DNA of 64,000 nucleotides from assembly GCF_005869935.1 (NCBI RefSeq), contig NZ_SZQF01000001.1:682001-746000 (forward strand), in the 5' to 3' direction. Positions 52,322 through 60,399 of this stretch are shown here, one piece after another (the first letter of the stretch is position 1; each line of letters opens with the position of its first letter). The notes below the pieces were generated by a model. The model saw only the letters and a program-made list of their open reading frames with translations, was not told the origin of the DNA and did no database searches. This stretch comes from Winogradskyella algicola. GTDB taxonomy: Bacteria > Bacteroidota > Bacteroidia > Flavobacteriales > Flavobacteriaceae. The translations under genes were made by a program, and so were the position numbers.

Positions 52322-52753
52322 TTAATTAGAAACCAAATATTGGCCGTTACCTAAATCATCAACTCTATAAGGTTTTAATGTGCATGGCAATGTGTTACCT
52401 TCTAAACCAAAACCAGTAGATAGACTATATTGGTTAACATCCTCACAACTAGACTCTACAATGTCTCCACTTACAAATGTTAAAGTTGAACATGCAGAAG
52501 GAGTACGACTTGGATCTGCAGCATCCCAAGCATAAAGCGTAGAAGAGGTTAATCGGTATAGCCAAATGCCATTATTTCCTTGGTTAGCAACGTAGACACC
52601 ATTACCATTAAATTGTAGTTGATTAAACTGAGGTAAATTGGTGTTTACTGTTAAGTTAACGCCAGCGTCAAATAAAAAGTTGCAATTGTTGATATTATCG
52701 TCACCACTGCATGACATTGCTATTAATGAGAGGATTATAATCAGTTTTTTCAT
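52322..52753 (-). CDS. Lipoprotein resembling a Rieske domain without its ligands
   Basis: 143 residues; signal and lipobox SLIAMSC|SGDD. The order of strands GIWLYRLTSSTLYAWDAADP, then SACSTLTFVSGDIVESSCED, then TLPCTLKPYRVDDLGNGQY parallels the Rieske [2Fe-2S] fold seen in Bacteroidota lipoproteins. However, the Cys-x-His...Cys-x-x-His ligands are absent, so no cluster is expected. Four cysteines besides the lipid one could form disulfides. Function unknown. Confidence 0.65.
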   Translation of the reverse strand: MKKLIIILSLIAMSCSGDDNINNCNFLFDAGVNLTVNTNLPQFNQLQFNGNGVYVANQGNNGIWLYRLTSSTLYAWDAADPSRTPSACSTLTFVSGDIVESSCEDVNQYSLSTGFGLEGNTLPCTLKPYRVDDLGNGQYLVSN

Positions 52754-52807
52754 CCTATTTTTTGGGGCTCAATTTACAATTATTTAAGCTTTGCACTAAA
52801 TATTTTA

Positions 52808-52878
52808 TATATTTGTAATGTAATCTCGTTGACGCGAGATTTTTTCTTTAGTCCCGAATTTGTTTCGGGATCTTTTTT
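52808..52878 (+). promoter_or_regulatory. greA leader with promoter box and two tandem terminator-like hairpins
   Basis: TATATTTG (52808-52815) would start transcription near 52822. Immediately downstream AATCTCG/CGAGATT with TTTTTT (52822-52845) and then TCCCGAA/TTCGGGA with TTTTTT (52852-52878) each look like intrinsic terminators, 40-100 bp before the greA ATG. This suggests premature termination (attenuation) of greA. The second hairpin could be a dispersed repeat. Confidence 0.55.
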
Positions 52879-52919
52879 GAAATAGCACGAGAGATTACAA
52901 TTTCTAAAACGAATGAATT

Positions 52920-53393
52920 ATGAGTAAAGTATCTTATTATACAGCAGAAGGATTAAAAAAATTAAGAGAAGAATTAAATCACCTTAAGGATGTAGAGCGT
53001 CCAAAAGCGTCTCAAGCCATTGCAGAGGCTAGAGATAAAGGAGATTTGAGTGAAAATGCTGAGTATGATGCAGCTAAAGAAGCGCAAGGTATGTTAGAAA
53101 TGAAAATTTCTAAAATGGAAGAAACTTTAGCCAATGCTCGTGTTATTGATGAGTCTCAACTTGATACTTCAAAAGTATTGGCATTATCTAAAGTGAAGAT
53201 AAAAAACCAAACCAATGGAATGGAGATGACCTATACTTTAGTAGCTGAGAGTGAGGCAGATTTAGCATCTGGTAAAATTTCTGTGAACTCACCAATAGGG
53301 AAGGGTCTACTTGGTAAGTCAGTAGGTGATGTTGCAGAAATTCAGGTTCCAAGTGGTATTATGAAGTTTGATATTCTTGAGATTTCGAGATGA
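52920..53393 (+). CDS. greA: Transcription elongation factor GreA
   Basis: 157 residues: N-terminal coiled-coil finger (1-75) with SYYTAEGLKKLREEL and the acidic tip ARDKGDLSENAEYDAAKE that reaches the RNA polymerase active site (Asp41/Glu44 equivalents), then the FKBP-like C-terminal domain with SPIGKGLLGKSVGDV. It rescues backtracked polymerase. Preceded by a leader with tandem terminator-like hairpins; terminator at 53439-53466. Confidence 0.97.
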   Translation: MSKVSYYTAEGLKKLREELNHLKDVERPKASQAIAEARDKGDLSENAEYDAAKEAQGMLEMKISKMEETLANARVIDESQLDTSKVLALSKVKIKNQTNGMEMTYTLVAESEADLASGKISVNSPIGKGLLGKSVGDVAEIQVPSGIMKFDILEISR

Positions 53394-53438
53394 CAAATTC
53401 CTGCGTAGGCAATAATCTCAATTTATAAGACATATAAT

Positions 53439-53466
53439 AAAGATTCCTTTATCGAGGAATCTTTTT
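53439..53466 (+). terminator. Terminator of greA, abutting the next promoter box
   Basis: AAAGATTCCT / AGGAATCTTT, 10-bp stem with TTATCG loop and T-run. The last T belongs to the TATCTTTA box (53466-53473) upstream of the HIT gene. Confidence 0.8.
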
Positions 53467-53492
53467 ATCTTTATAAGATATTCTTTAAAGCT

Positions 53493-53885
53493 ATGGCCAC
53501 ACTTTTTACTAAAATTATAAATGGTGAAATTCCCTCTTACAAAGTTGCAGAGACAGAAGATTTTTATGCGTTTTTAGATATTAATCCTAACTCAAAAGGC
53601 CACACACTTTGTATACCTAAAAAAGAGGTTGATAAAATTTTCGATTTAGACGAGGGAACTTATATGGGTTTAATGCAATTTTCTAGACGTGTAGCTTTAG
53701 CGATAGAAAAAGTAATTCCTTGCCAACGTGTTGGGATGACAGTTATTGGTCTAGAAGTACCGCATGTACATGTGCATTTAATACCGCTCCATACTATGGA
53801 AAATGTACGTTTTACTCAGAAAGAAAAGTTAACTTCAGAAGAGTTTGAAACAATTGCTAAAAAAATAGCTGATAACTTTGTCTAA
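53493..53885 (+). CDS. HIT family hydrolase/transferase
   Basis: 130 residues with the histidine-triad HVHVHLIPL (about 98-106) and the N-terminal ADP-ribose-binding segment FTKIINGEIPSYKVAE. Cleaves nucleoside phosphoramidates or similar nucleotidyl substrates in Hint relatives. Cytoplasmic. The 3' end overlaps the convergent zinc-ribbon gene by 4 bp. Confidence 0.95.
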   Translation: MATLFTKIINGEIPSYKVAETEDFYAFLDINPNSKGHTLCIPKKEVDKIFDLDEGTYMGLMQFSRRVALAIEKVIPCQRVGMTVIGLEVPHVHVHLIPLHTMENVRFTQKEKLTSEEFETIAKKIADNFV

Positions 53886-54244
53886 AAAGAGACTACGCCT
53901 GTTGCAAATAAGATTACTACTGTTACGATGAGCAAATCAAAAAAGATAAATGCCCACGCTAGTGGTTTTAGCTTTATAGATTTTGGTCTAGGTTTCACAG
54001 CACGTTTCTGATAGTTTACAACACGCTCAATATCATCTGTCCATCGTACTGGAAAAATAGCAGAGTCACAATTATAGCAGTGTATGTGATGGGAGATTTC
54101 AGAAGTTATAGCTTTGTAAAAGATGTTTTCAGTCAACTTTTGTTTAAAGGTGATTTCCAAACCATCATTAGAGTAGCATTCTGGGCAATTATTACTCAGT
54201 CTGGCCTCTTTGAGTGTAAAGTATTTTGACGATCCCATACCCAA
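53882..54244 (-). CDS. Small zinc-ribbon membrane protein
   Basis: 120 residues: CPEC (20-23) and HCYNC (about 55-60) form a four-cysteine zinc ribbon, followed by a basic linker RAVKPRPKSIKLKP and one C-terminal TM (about 93-117). Tail-anchored topology with the ribbon in the cytoplasm. No named family. It is transcribed 70 bp after the histidine kinase gene and may share its message. Confidence 0.7.
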   Translation of the reverse strand: MGMGSSKYFTLKEARLSNNCPECYSNDGLEITFKQKLTENIFYKAITSEISHHIHCYNCDSAIFPVRWTDDIERVVNYQKRAVKPRPKSIKLKPLAWAFIFFDLLIVTVVILFATGVVSF

Positions 54245-54317
54245 ATTTATAATATTTTTTTAAAACCTTAAAGATGAATTGTTTAACTAGAAGATGTTGT
54301 TCAACTTTTCTTTAAAA

Positions 54318-55478
54318 TTAGATTGTTTTTAAGCTAATTTGAATAGTTGTACCCTTACCGATTTCAGATTCAGTAACTTTTATTTTTCCTTTATGATAAT
54401 CTTCGATAATTCGTTTAGCTAACGACAAACCAAGTCCCCAACCACGTTTTTTTGTAGTGTATCCAGGTTCAAAAATTTTAGTAAATAGTTGCTTAGGAAT
54501 GCCCTTGCCAGTGTCTGTGATATTTACAAATACTTGTTTTTCAACTTGAGAAATTCTTAGTTTTAAATCTCCTTTACCTTTCATGGCATCAATGGCATTT
54601 TTCACTAAGTTTTCAATAGTCCAACTGTATAATTGTGCATTAAGATGTACTAGAATTTCTGTATCAGGATGTTCAATTTCAAAATTAATAAGTTTTGAAG
54701 ATCTAGATTTCAAGTACTCGTAAGATGATGTCGTAACTTCAACTAAATCTAATGCTTCCAAAGTAGGAGCAGAACCAATTTTGCTAAAACGATCTGTGAT
54801 TGTTTGTAGACGATCTATGTCTTTTTCAATTTCAGTAATGTATTCAGGTTTTACATTTTCGGTTTTCAAAATTTCTGTCCAACCCACTAAAGAAGAAAGC
54901 GGAGTGCCAATTTGATGGGCTGTTTCTTTGGCCATACCTGTCCAAAGCTTGTTTTGTTCAGCGGTTTTAGTACTTCTGTAAAAGAAATAAACCACTGCAG
55001 CAAACAACAGTATAATCAATAACAAAGCCAATGGGTAATAGCCTATTTTTTTGAGTAATGGAGAATTACCATAATAAATAGTCTGATAAACCTCACCCTT
55101 AACTATAACTTCAATAGGTTCATTTTCGCTTGAAAATTTATCAATTAGATAATTAACGTATGCAGGATCTTTAAGTTTTTCTTCATCTAAATTAATAGAA
55201 TTATAGCCGCCATTTTTATCAATAACCAGCATAGGTGTACTGGTTGTAGTTTCAGTAAGCACATGCGTGGTCACTGGATCAACATCTTCATCCAAGTTTT
55301 CATAAACGCTCCTCAATAAATTATTTTGAGCTACAGACCAAGTTTTGATTTTTACGCGTTCTTCGGCTTTAAATTTTTGAAAAAACGAATACGTATTCCA
55401 AAGAATTAGAGTTACAATAATAAATGAAGAGAAAATAATAATCCAACGGATAAGATTTCGGTTTGAGCTAAAGGTCAT
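54318..55478 (-). CDS. Sensor histidine kinase, orphan
   Basis: 386 residues. Two TMs (about 12-32 and 148-168) bracket a periplasmic sensor of about 115 residues. The H box is AKETAHQIGTPLSSLVGW, with phospho-acceptor His188 followed by Gln where Glu/Asp is usual. The N box NLVKNAIDA, G1 DTGKGIP, F box FTKIFEPGYTTKKRG and G2 GWGLGLSLAKRI are complete. No response regulator is next to it. The HQ start of the H box recurs in Bacteroidota kinases. Confidence 0.93.
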   Translation of the reverse strand: MTFSSNRNLIRWIIIFSSFIIVTLILWNTYSFFQKFKAEERVKIKTWSVAQNNLLRSVYENLDEDVDPVTTHVLTETTTSTPMLVIDKNGGYNSINLDEEKLKDPAYVNYLIDKFSSENEPIEVIVKGEVYQTIYYGNSPLLKKIGYYPLALLLIILLFAAVVYFFYRSTKTAEQNKLWTGMAKETAHQIGTPLSSLVGWTEILKTENVKPEYITEIEKDIDRLQTITDRFSKIGSAPTLEALDLVEVTTSSYEYLKSRSSKLINFEIEHPDTEILVHLNAQLYSWTIENLVKNAIDAMKGKGDLKLRISQVEKQVFVNITDTGKGIPKQLFTKIFEPGYTTKKRGWGLGLSLAKRIIEDYHKGKIKVTESEIGKGTTIQISLKTI

Positions 55479-55574
55479 TAGTTATTACAATTTCTTTTTA
55501 AATATAATGTAAAACTGTTAATAATATTGTTTGGATACAGAGGCAAAACACTTTCATCGGCTCGGCAATATAAT

Positions 55575-55582
55575 TATCTTTG
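55575..55582 (+). promoter_or_regulatory. -7 box of the flavin reductase gene
   Basis: TATCTTTG matches TAnnTTTG and puts the transcription start near 55589, about 13 nt before the ATG. Confidence 0.55.
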
Positions 55583-55601
55583 TTGAAAATCAGCAAGCTA
55601 C

Positions 55602-56471
55602 ATGATTTCATTTAATCCCAAAGACCTATCAACAGGTAGATTACATGGTTATTTGCTAAGCGCAGTTGCGCCAAGGCCTATTGCCTTTGCGAGCACAGTA
55701 GACAAAGATGGTAATCCTAATTTGTCTCCTTTTAGTTTCTTTAATGTGTTTAGTGCAAATCCTCCGATCTTAATTTTTTCTCCTGCCAGGCGTGTAAGAA
55801 ATAATACAACAAAGCATACATTAGAGAATGTTGAAGCGGTTAACGAAGTAGTGATTAATGTTGTAAATTATGATATTGTACACCAAATGTCCTTGAGTAG
55901 TACAGAATATCCTGAAGGTGTCAATGAGTTTGAAAAAGCAGGTTTAACGATGTTGGCTTCAGATGAAGTTAAGCCCTTTAGAGTCGCTGAATCTCCAATT
56001 CAAATGGAATGCAAAGTTAACGATATTGTAAAGTTAGGGACAGAAGGAGGAGCAGGAAATTTGGTGATTTGTGAGGTTGTAAAACTTCATATTTCAGAAG
56101 AGGTAATGAATGAGGATAACACCTTAAATCAAGAAGCTTTAGATCTAGTTGCTAGGGCAGGAGGTAGTTATTACAGTAGAGCTAAAAATGGGTTTTTTGA
56201 AATCCCGAAACCCCTACAGACTTTAGGAATCGGAGTGGATAATTTACCAGAGCACGTTAGAAACAGTATGATTTTAACTGGAAATAACTTAGGCATGTTA
56301 GCCAATGTTGATAAGTTACCAACAGAAGATGAGGTTAAGCAGTTTGTAAATGATATTAGTGAGCGTTATCCAGATATAAAAACGGCAACACATAGAGAAA
56401 AACATAAGCTGGCAAGAAATTATTTAAGCTACGGAGATGTAGAAAGTGCATGGAAGTTATTACTTTCGTAA
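55602..56471 (+). CDS. Flavin reductase-like / flavoredoxin family protein
   Basis: 289 residues with the FMN-binding split-barrel: LLSAVAPRPIAFASTVDKDG, NLSPFSFFNVFSANPPIL and GAGNLVICEVVKLHI. It is longer than single-domain flavin reductases by about 90 residues; the C-terminal helix bundle (about 205-289, SAWKLLLS end) matches the larger DIM6/NTAB-type group. Probably supplies reduced FMN, or acts on an unidentified aromatic substrate. Soluble. Confidence 0.88.
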   Translation: MISFNPKDLSTGRLHGYLLSAVAPRPIAFASTVDKDGNPNLSPFSFFNVFSANPPILIFSPARRVRNNTTKHTLENVEAVNEVVINVVNYDIVHQMSLSSTEYPEGVNEFEKAGLTMLASDEVKPFRVAESPIQMECKVNDIVKLGTEGGAGNLVICEVVKLHISEEVMNEDNTLNQEALDLVARAGGSYYSRAKNGFFEIPKPLQTLGIGVDNLPEHVRNSMILTGNNLGMLANVDKLPTEDEVKQFVNDISERYPDIKTATHREKHKLARNYLSYGDVESAWKLLLS

Positions 56472-56514
56472 ATTCAATTAATATAGAAGGAAAATAAAAT
56501 TAGATTAAACAAAA

Positions 56515-56892
56515 ATGGAAGTACAAGGACGTATTAAGATGATTGGTGAGACTCAAACTTTTGGTAGTAATGGGTTTAGAAAAAGAGAGGTTGTAGTAAC
56601 AACTGAAGAGCAATATCCACAACATCTTATGATAGAGTTTATTCAAGACAAAACAGATTTGTTAAATACCTATCAGGTAGGACAGCAGGTTAAAGTTAGT
56701 ATTAACCTTAGAGGACGTGAGTGGGTAAACCCACAAGGGGAAACTAAATATTTTAACTCTATCCAAGGATGGAGAATAGAAGCTTTACAAGCTGATGCGC
56801 CTAGTGGTGATATGCCACCAGTACCACCAACAGAAGCTTTTGAACCTGTAAGTGATTTAAATGAAGATGATCATGATGACTTGCCTTTCTAA
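56515..56892 (+). CDS. DUF3127 OB-fold-like protein with SSB-type C-terminal tip
   Basis: 125 residues. The N-terminal part (EVQGRIKMIGETQTFGSNGF, FRKREVVVTTEEQYPQHLMI) fits DUF3127, an OB-like domain. After a proline-rich linker the last residues are NEDDHDDLPF, almost the same as the acidic tip of single-stranded DNA-binding protein (DDxPF) that recruits repair and replication factors. ssDNA-linked function is suggested by that tip; direct DNA binding is not shown. Monocistronic, terminator follows. Confidence 0.88.
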   Translation: MEVQGRIKMIGETQTFGSNGFRKREVVVTTEEQYPQHLMIEFIQDKTDLLNTYQVGQQVKVSINLRGREWVNPQGETKYFNSIQGWRIEALQADAPSGDMPPVPPTEAFEPVSDLNEDDHDDLPF

Positions 56893-56916
56893 TAAGAAAG
56901 AATTTCAATAAAATTG

Positions 56917-56950
56917 AAAAGACTTGTTTTATTTAAAACAAGTCTTTTTT
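56917..56950 (+). terminator. Terminator of the DUF3127 gene
   Basis: AAAAGACTTGTTTT and AAAACAAGTCTTTT, 14-bp stem with ATTT loop and a T-run. Confidence 0.88.
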
Positions 56951-56957
56951 ATTTTTA

Positions 56958-57015
56958 ATAAAAAAGTCCCAATGGTTAATTGGGACTTAGTATTGTGGTT
57001 TTAGGTTTTGACCTT
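56958..57015 (-). ncRNA. Candidate small RNA, minus strand, between DUF3127 and aat
   Basis: A minus-strand promoter-like pair TTTG-N18-TAAGTTTG (57051-57022) faces a minus-strand intrinsic terminator AAGTCCCAAT/ATTGGGACTT followed by six T (56988-56958). About 58 nt lie between the predicted start (about 57015) and the end. No ORF is present and no minus-strand gene precedes the terminator, so a short RNA is the simplest explanation. Expression is not shown. Confidence 0.5.
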
Positions 57016-57021
57016 CACAAA

Positions 57022-57051
57022 CAAACTTAAAAAAAAGCAATGATGAACAAA
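57022..57051 (-). promoter_or_regulatory. Promoter for the small RNA at 56958-57015
   Basis: Minus strand: TTTG (57051-57048), 18 bp, TAAGTTTG (57029-57022), in agreement with the Bacteroidota consensus. Confidence 0.6.
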
Positions 57052-57152
57052 AAATTTATTTAATAAAGATCAGGTCAAATATCAATAAAATTCTTATACT
57101 ATCAAAACCAAGTCCTTTATTTAACAGTAAAAATCGCTTAAAAGCTTAAATA

Positions 57153-57776
57153 ATGTACTTCTTAACCGATAAAATAGAGTTCCCTGACGTATCTGAAGCC
57201 TCTTTTGAAGGCTTGTTGGCTATTGGTGGTGACTTATCTTCAGAACGCTTAATACATGCGTATTCTAGCGGGATTTTCCCATGGTTTGAAGACGAAGAAC
57301 CACTACTATGGTGGTCGCCAGACCCAAGATTTGTGTTGTTTCCTAAAGATTTGAAAATTTCAAAGAGTATGAAACAGGTTTTGAAAAAAGGTAAATTTAA
57401 AGTTACGGTTAATAAGGACTTTAAAACTGTTATTGAGGAATGCGCTTTAGCAAAGCGCGAAGGGCAAAATGGTACTTGGATTACGAAACAAATGATAAAG
57501 GCTTATGTTAAACTTCATCAATTAGGATACGCTAAGTCAGTTGAAGTATGGCAAAACAACAAATTAGTCGGTGGACTTTATGGTGTAGATTTGGGTAAAA
57601 ACGTGTTTTGTGGGGAGAGTATGTTTGCCAAAGTCAGTAATGCAAGTAAAGCTGGATTTATAACCTTTGTACAAAATTCAAATTATCATTTAATAGATTG
57701 TCAGATACATACTAAGCATCTTCAAAGCTTAGGAGCTAAGCATATTCCGAGAGCCGAATTTTTAAAATACCTTTAA
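57153..57776 (+). CDS. aat: Leucyl/phenylalanyl-tRNA-protein transferase
   Basis: 207 residues. Attaches Leu or Phe to proteins with basic N-termini, marking them for degradation by ClpAP (N-degron pathway). Family hallmarks GLLAIGGDLSSERLIHAYSSGIFPWF, WWSPDPRFVLFP, GLYGVDLGKNVFCGESMF and the C-terminal IDCQIHTKHLQSLGAKHIPR are all seen. Monocistronic and convergent with the DUF2490 gene (stops adjacent). Confidence 0.96.
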   Translation: MYFLTDKIEFPDVSEASFEGLLAIGGDLSSERLIHAYSSGIFPWFEDEEPLLWWSPDPRFVLFPKDLKISKSMKQVLKKGKFKVTVNKDFKTVIEECALAKREGQNGTWITKQMIKAYVKLHQLGYAKSVEVWQNNKLVGGLYGVDLGKNVFCGESMFAKVSNASKAGFITFVQNSNYHLIDCQIHTKHLQSLGAKHIPRAEFLKYL

Positions 57777-58460
57777 TTAAATCTTAAGAATTGCAGAACT
57801 TAAAAAAAACAACTTTTGTTCGGTATTTAGATTAAAAGCTTCAAAACGATATTCTAGACCAAATTGAATTTTAAGGTGTTCTGAGACTAATAACCCTAAG
57901 TGCAAAGTAGTTCTGTGGTCTAGTTCAGGTTTTTCATTTTTACCAATGCTTAAGAGTCCTTCCATTGAGTTGATTATATAAGCCTCTCCTATATCTAATT
58001 TTTGACCATTAAGAGGAAAATCTAGAGTAAAACGATAACGCGATCTAATGATTGTTTTATCGGAAAATATACGTTGCTCTAATCTAGCACGATGACCAAA
58101 GCGTAAAGCTTCATTTTTTTTTGTGTAATTATACTGTTGAGTTAAACGAAGTTCATTACTGCCACCATCAATAGATTCTCTAATACGATACTGTATACCC
58201 AAACTAACAGAACGATTATGATCGATGCTTAACGTTGAAAAATGCACAAAATCAAGCTGTCTGTTTTCAAAATCAAAATTTTCTTCTTGATACAAATAAT
58301 AACGCGATCGAACAGAAAAATTTAATTTGTAATAATCGTTTACATCTGTATTAAAAGAAAAATCTGTCTCACCTAAACCTTCAAAGTCAGACTGAGAAAA
58401 TAACGTATTATGGACTGAGAAACATGCCAATAAAACTACAAGTATTTTAATATAAGACAT
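57777..58460 (-). CDS. DUF2490 outer-membrane beta-barrel protein
   Basis: 227 residues with signal peptide (to about LFSQ|SD) and a barrel of alternating strands: FSVRSRYYLYQEENFDFENR, SLGIQYRIRES, YRFTLDFPLNGQ and IQFGLEYRFEAF, ending SSAILKI. The pattern and length fit DUF2490. The start overlaps the upstream gene by 14 bp, so the two are translated together. Third gene of the tag operon. Confidence 0.85.
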   Translation of the reverse strand: MSYIKILVVLLACFSVHNTLFSQSDFEGLGETDFSFNTDVNDYYKLNFSVRSRYYLYQEENFDFENRQLDFVHFSTLSIDHNRSVSLGIQYRIRESIDGGSNELRLTQQYNYTKKNEALRFGHRARLEQRIFSDKTIIRSRYRFTLDFPLNGQKLDIGEAYIINSMEGLLSIGKNEKPELDHRTTLHLGLLVSEHLKIQFGLEYRFEAFNLNTEQKLFFLSSAILKI

Positions 58461-59025
58461 GCTCGTAAGACGTTGGATTTATAATTCTGAAATTCACAAA
58501 TTCGCCTGAAGCGTTGAACGTAAACTCTCTAATATCTCGTTTTTTATCTGTTTTAACTTCTGCAATGATTTCAAAATTTGGAGCTTCGGTTGTGGTGTTT
58601 TTCAATATGTTTTTAATAAAAATCACAGGGTCTAATTCTTTTTGATAGACATATTGTTTTTGTGCTTTTATGAATTTGTGTTTGGTAAAGTTAGACCTAA
58701 AATAGTCTTTAATTTTAGATTTTTTTTCTTCGTTTATAGTTTTGAATTTGGTAAGGACTTCTAAGTCTTCGATAACACCATCTTTAGTAAACTCAAGGCT
58801 ACAGCGCTTTTTTTTGTATTTGAATTTTACCTCAAAACTCTGTTTTTCACCATCAGTTTCTTTGTAGAATTTTAAGCGCTTACAATCATCAGGTAAGCTT
58901 TTTATAACTTCAATAGCAACTTCTGGAAATTCTGATTTAGTGATACGCTCTTCCTTTTCATTTTTAGTTTGACTAAAAACGAATTGGCAAATAAATATTA
59001 AAGCGAGGAGTGTTTTTGTCTTCAT
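58447..59025 (-). CDS. Secreted protein with PepSY-like features
   Basis: 192 residues: signal peptide (to FVFSQ|T), then two beta-rich halves of similar shape (KFKYKKKRCSLEFTKDGVIEDLEV and EVKTDKKRDIREFTFNASGEF), each ending in a Gly-containing turn as in PepSY modules. It is rich in Lys. Function unknown. It begins 3 bp after the tag stop and overlaps the DUF2490 gene. Confidence 0.65.
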   Translation of the reverse strand: MKTKTLLALIFICQFVFSQTKNEKEERITKSEFPEVAIEVIKSLPDDCKRLKFYKETDGEKQSFEVKFKYKKKRCSLEFTKDGVIEDLEVLTKFKTINEEKKSKIKDYFRSNFTKHKFIKAQKQYVYQKELDPVIFIKNILKNTTTEAPNFEIIAEVKTDKKRDIREFTFNASGEFVNFRIINPTSYEHVLY

Positions 59026-59028
59026 TTT

Positions 59029-59592
59029 TTAAACTTCATTATATCTAAAACAAGTAACTTCATGGTCGTTAACCATACCAGTAGCTTGCATGTGTGCATA
59101 AATAACAGTAGTGCCAACAAATTTAAACCCTCTTTTTTTAAGGTCCTTACTTATTTTGTCACTAAGCGCTGTATTGACTGGTGCATCTTTATAATTTTTA
59201 ACACTGTTCTTTATAGGTTTTCCATCTACAAAATTCCAAATATATTTTGAAAAACTCCCAAACTCATCTTGTATTTTCATAAAAGCTTGCGCATTAGTCA
59301 CTGTAGCATTGACCTTCAACTTGTTTCTTATTATACCTTTATCCTGAAGAAGTGTTTCAATTTTAGCTTGCTTATAGTTTGCAATCTTTTTGTAGTCAAA
59401 ATTATCAAAAGCTTTTCTGAAATTTTCGCGCTTGCGTAAAACAGTAATCCAACTCAGACCAGCCTGAAAAGTTTCGAGAATTAAAAACTCAAACAACGTA
59501 TCATCATCATAAACAGGAACTCCCCATTCTTGATCATGGTAGGCTTCATAAAGCGGATCGCCAACACACCAGCCACATCTGTGCTTTGTCAT
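59029..59592 (-). CDS. tag: DNA-3-methyladenine glycosylase I
   Basis: 187 residues; removes 3-methyladenine from alkylated DNA. The start RCGWCVGDPLYEAYHDQEWG and the C-terminal NDHEVTCF carry the Cys/His zinc ligands of the E. coli enzyme, and FEFLILETFQAGLSWITVLRKRE contains the catalytic-site region. First gene of a three-gene operon with two envelope proteins, which is odd for a repair enzyme. Confidence 0.96.
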   Translation of the reverse strand: MTKHRCGWCVGDPLYEAYHDQEWGVPVYDDDTLFEFLILETFQAGLSWITVLRKRENFRKAFDNFDYKKIANYKQAKIETLLQDKGIIRNKLKVNATVTNAQAFMKIQDEFGSFSKYIWNFVDGKPIKNSVKNYKDAPVNTALSDKISKDLKKRGFKFVGTTVIYAHMQATGMVNDHEVTCFRYNEV

Positions 59593-59732
59593 TTTGTAAG
59601 GTTTAGAGTTTTATGCTACTAAGGTAACAAGTGTCACATAATTTATGTGCAATCAGCAGTATTTTTGTATACTGAAAATAAAAAAATAAAACAATAATAG
59701 CACTGAGTTATAAACCAATTAGTTTTACCACG

Positions 59733-60350
59733 ATGGAAATTTTAGAAAACACAATGATTACAGATATCATCAAACAAAGTTTAAATAAATCAATAAGCTA
59801 CCAAGATTACCGAACTTTAGTTGCCTCTCTTGTTGAACAACAATCAACAACAGGTAATGAAAAAACAGAAGCCTTAGTAAATTATACAAAAATGAATGAC
59901 AGACGTATGAAGCGTTGGGATAAAACGATTAAGCTATCTGATGATGCTATTGAAAAAATTACTGCATATACTAAAAATGTAACTTGGTTAGTGCTAACCG
60001 AAAGTTGGTGTGGAGACGCAGCGCATATAATGCCTGTAATTAACAAGGTGGCTGAGCAAAATAAAAATATAAATTATAAAGTAGTGCTGAGAGATGAGAA
60101 TGAAGATTTAATGAATCAGTTTTTAACCAATGGAGGTAAGGCTATACCGAAGTTAATTGCGATTGATAATGAAACATTAGAGGTTTTAGATACTTTTGGC
60201 CCAAGACCTTCAATAGCTACAGAAATGGTTAATGTTTACAAAGCGCAATATGGAAAGCTAACACCAGAATTTAAAGAAGATTTACAACGTTGGTACAATA
60301 AGGATAAAGGACAATCTACAATTGAAGACTTGGTTAAACTTTTAGATTAA
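59733..60350 (+). CDS. Thioredoxin-fold protein with a single active-site cysteine
   Basis: 205 residues with thioredoxin-like core NVTWLVLTESWCGDAAHIMPVI and later NGGKAIPKLIAID (cis-Pro). The usual CxxC is replaced by CGDA, leaving one Cys (about residue 96), so disulfide exchange by the ordinary mechanism is unlikely. An extra 75-residue helical N-terminus precedes it. Glutathione- or bacillithiol-type chemistry or a non-redox role is possible. A TATTTTTG box lies at 59660-59667. Confidence 0.85.
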   Translation: MEILENTMITDIIKQSLNKSISYQDYRTLVASLVEQQSTTGNEKTEALVNYTKMNDRRMKRWDKTIKLSDDAIEKITAYTKNVTWLVLTESWCGDAAHIMPVINKVAEQNKNINYKVVLRDENEDLMNQFLTNGGKAIPKLIAIDNETLEVLDTFGPRPSIATEMVNVYKAQYGKLTPEFKEDLQRWYNKDKGQSTIEDLVKLLD

Positions 60351-60358
60351 ATTATAGC

Positions 60359-60398
60359 TGACTGAGCGTAGTCGAATTGGTGACTGAGCGTAGTCGAA
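60359..60398. repeat. Two tandem copies of an 18-bp dispersed unit
   Basis: TGACTGAGCGTAGTCGAA at 60359-60376 and again at 60381-60398 (exact), separated by TTGG, between convergent stop codons. Looks like a member of a short intergenic repeat family; only this site is seen in the window. Confidence 0.7.
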
Positions 60399-60399
60399 G

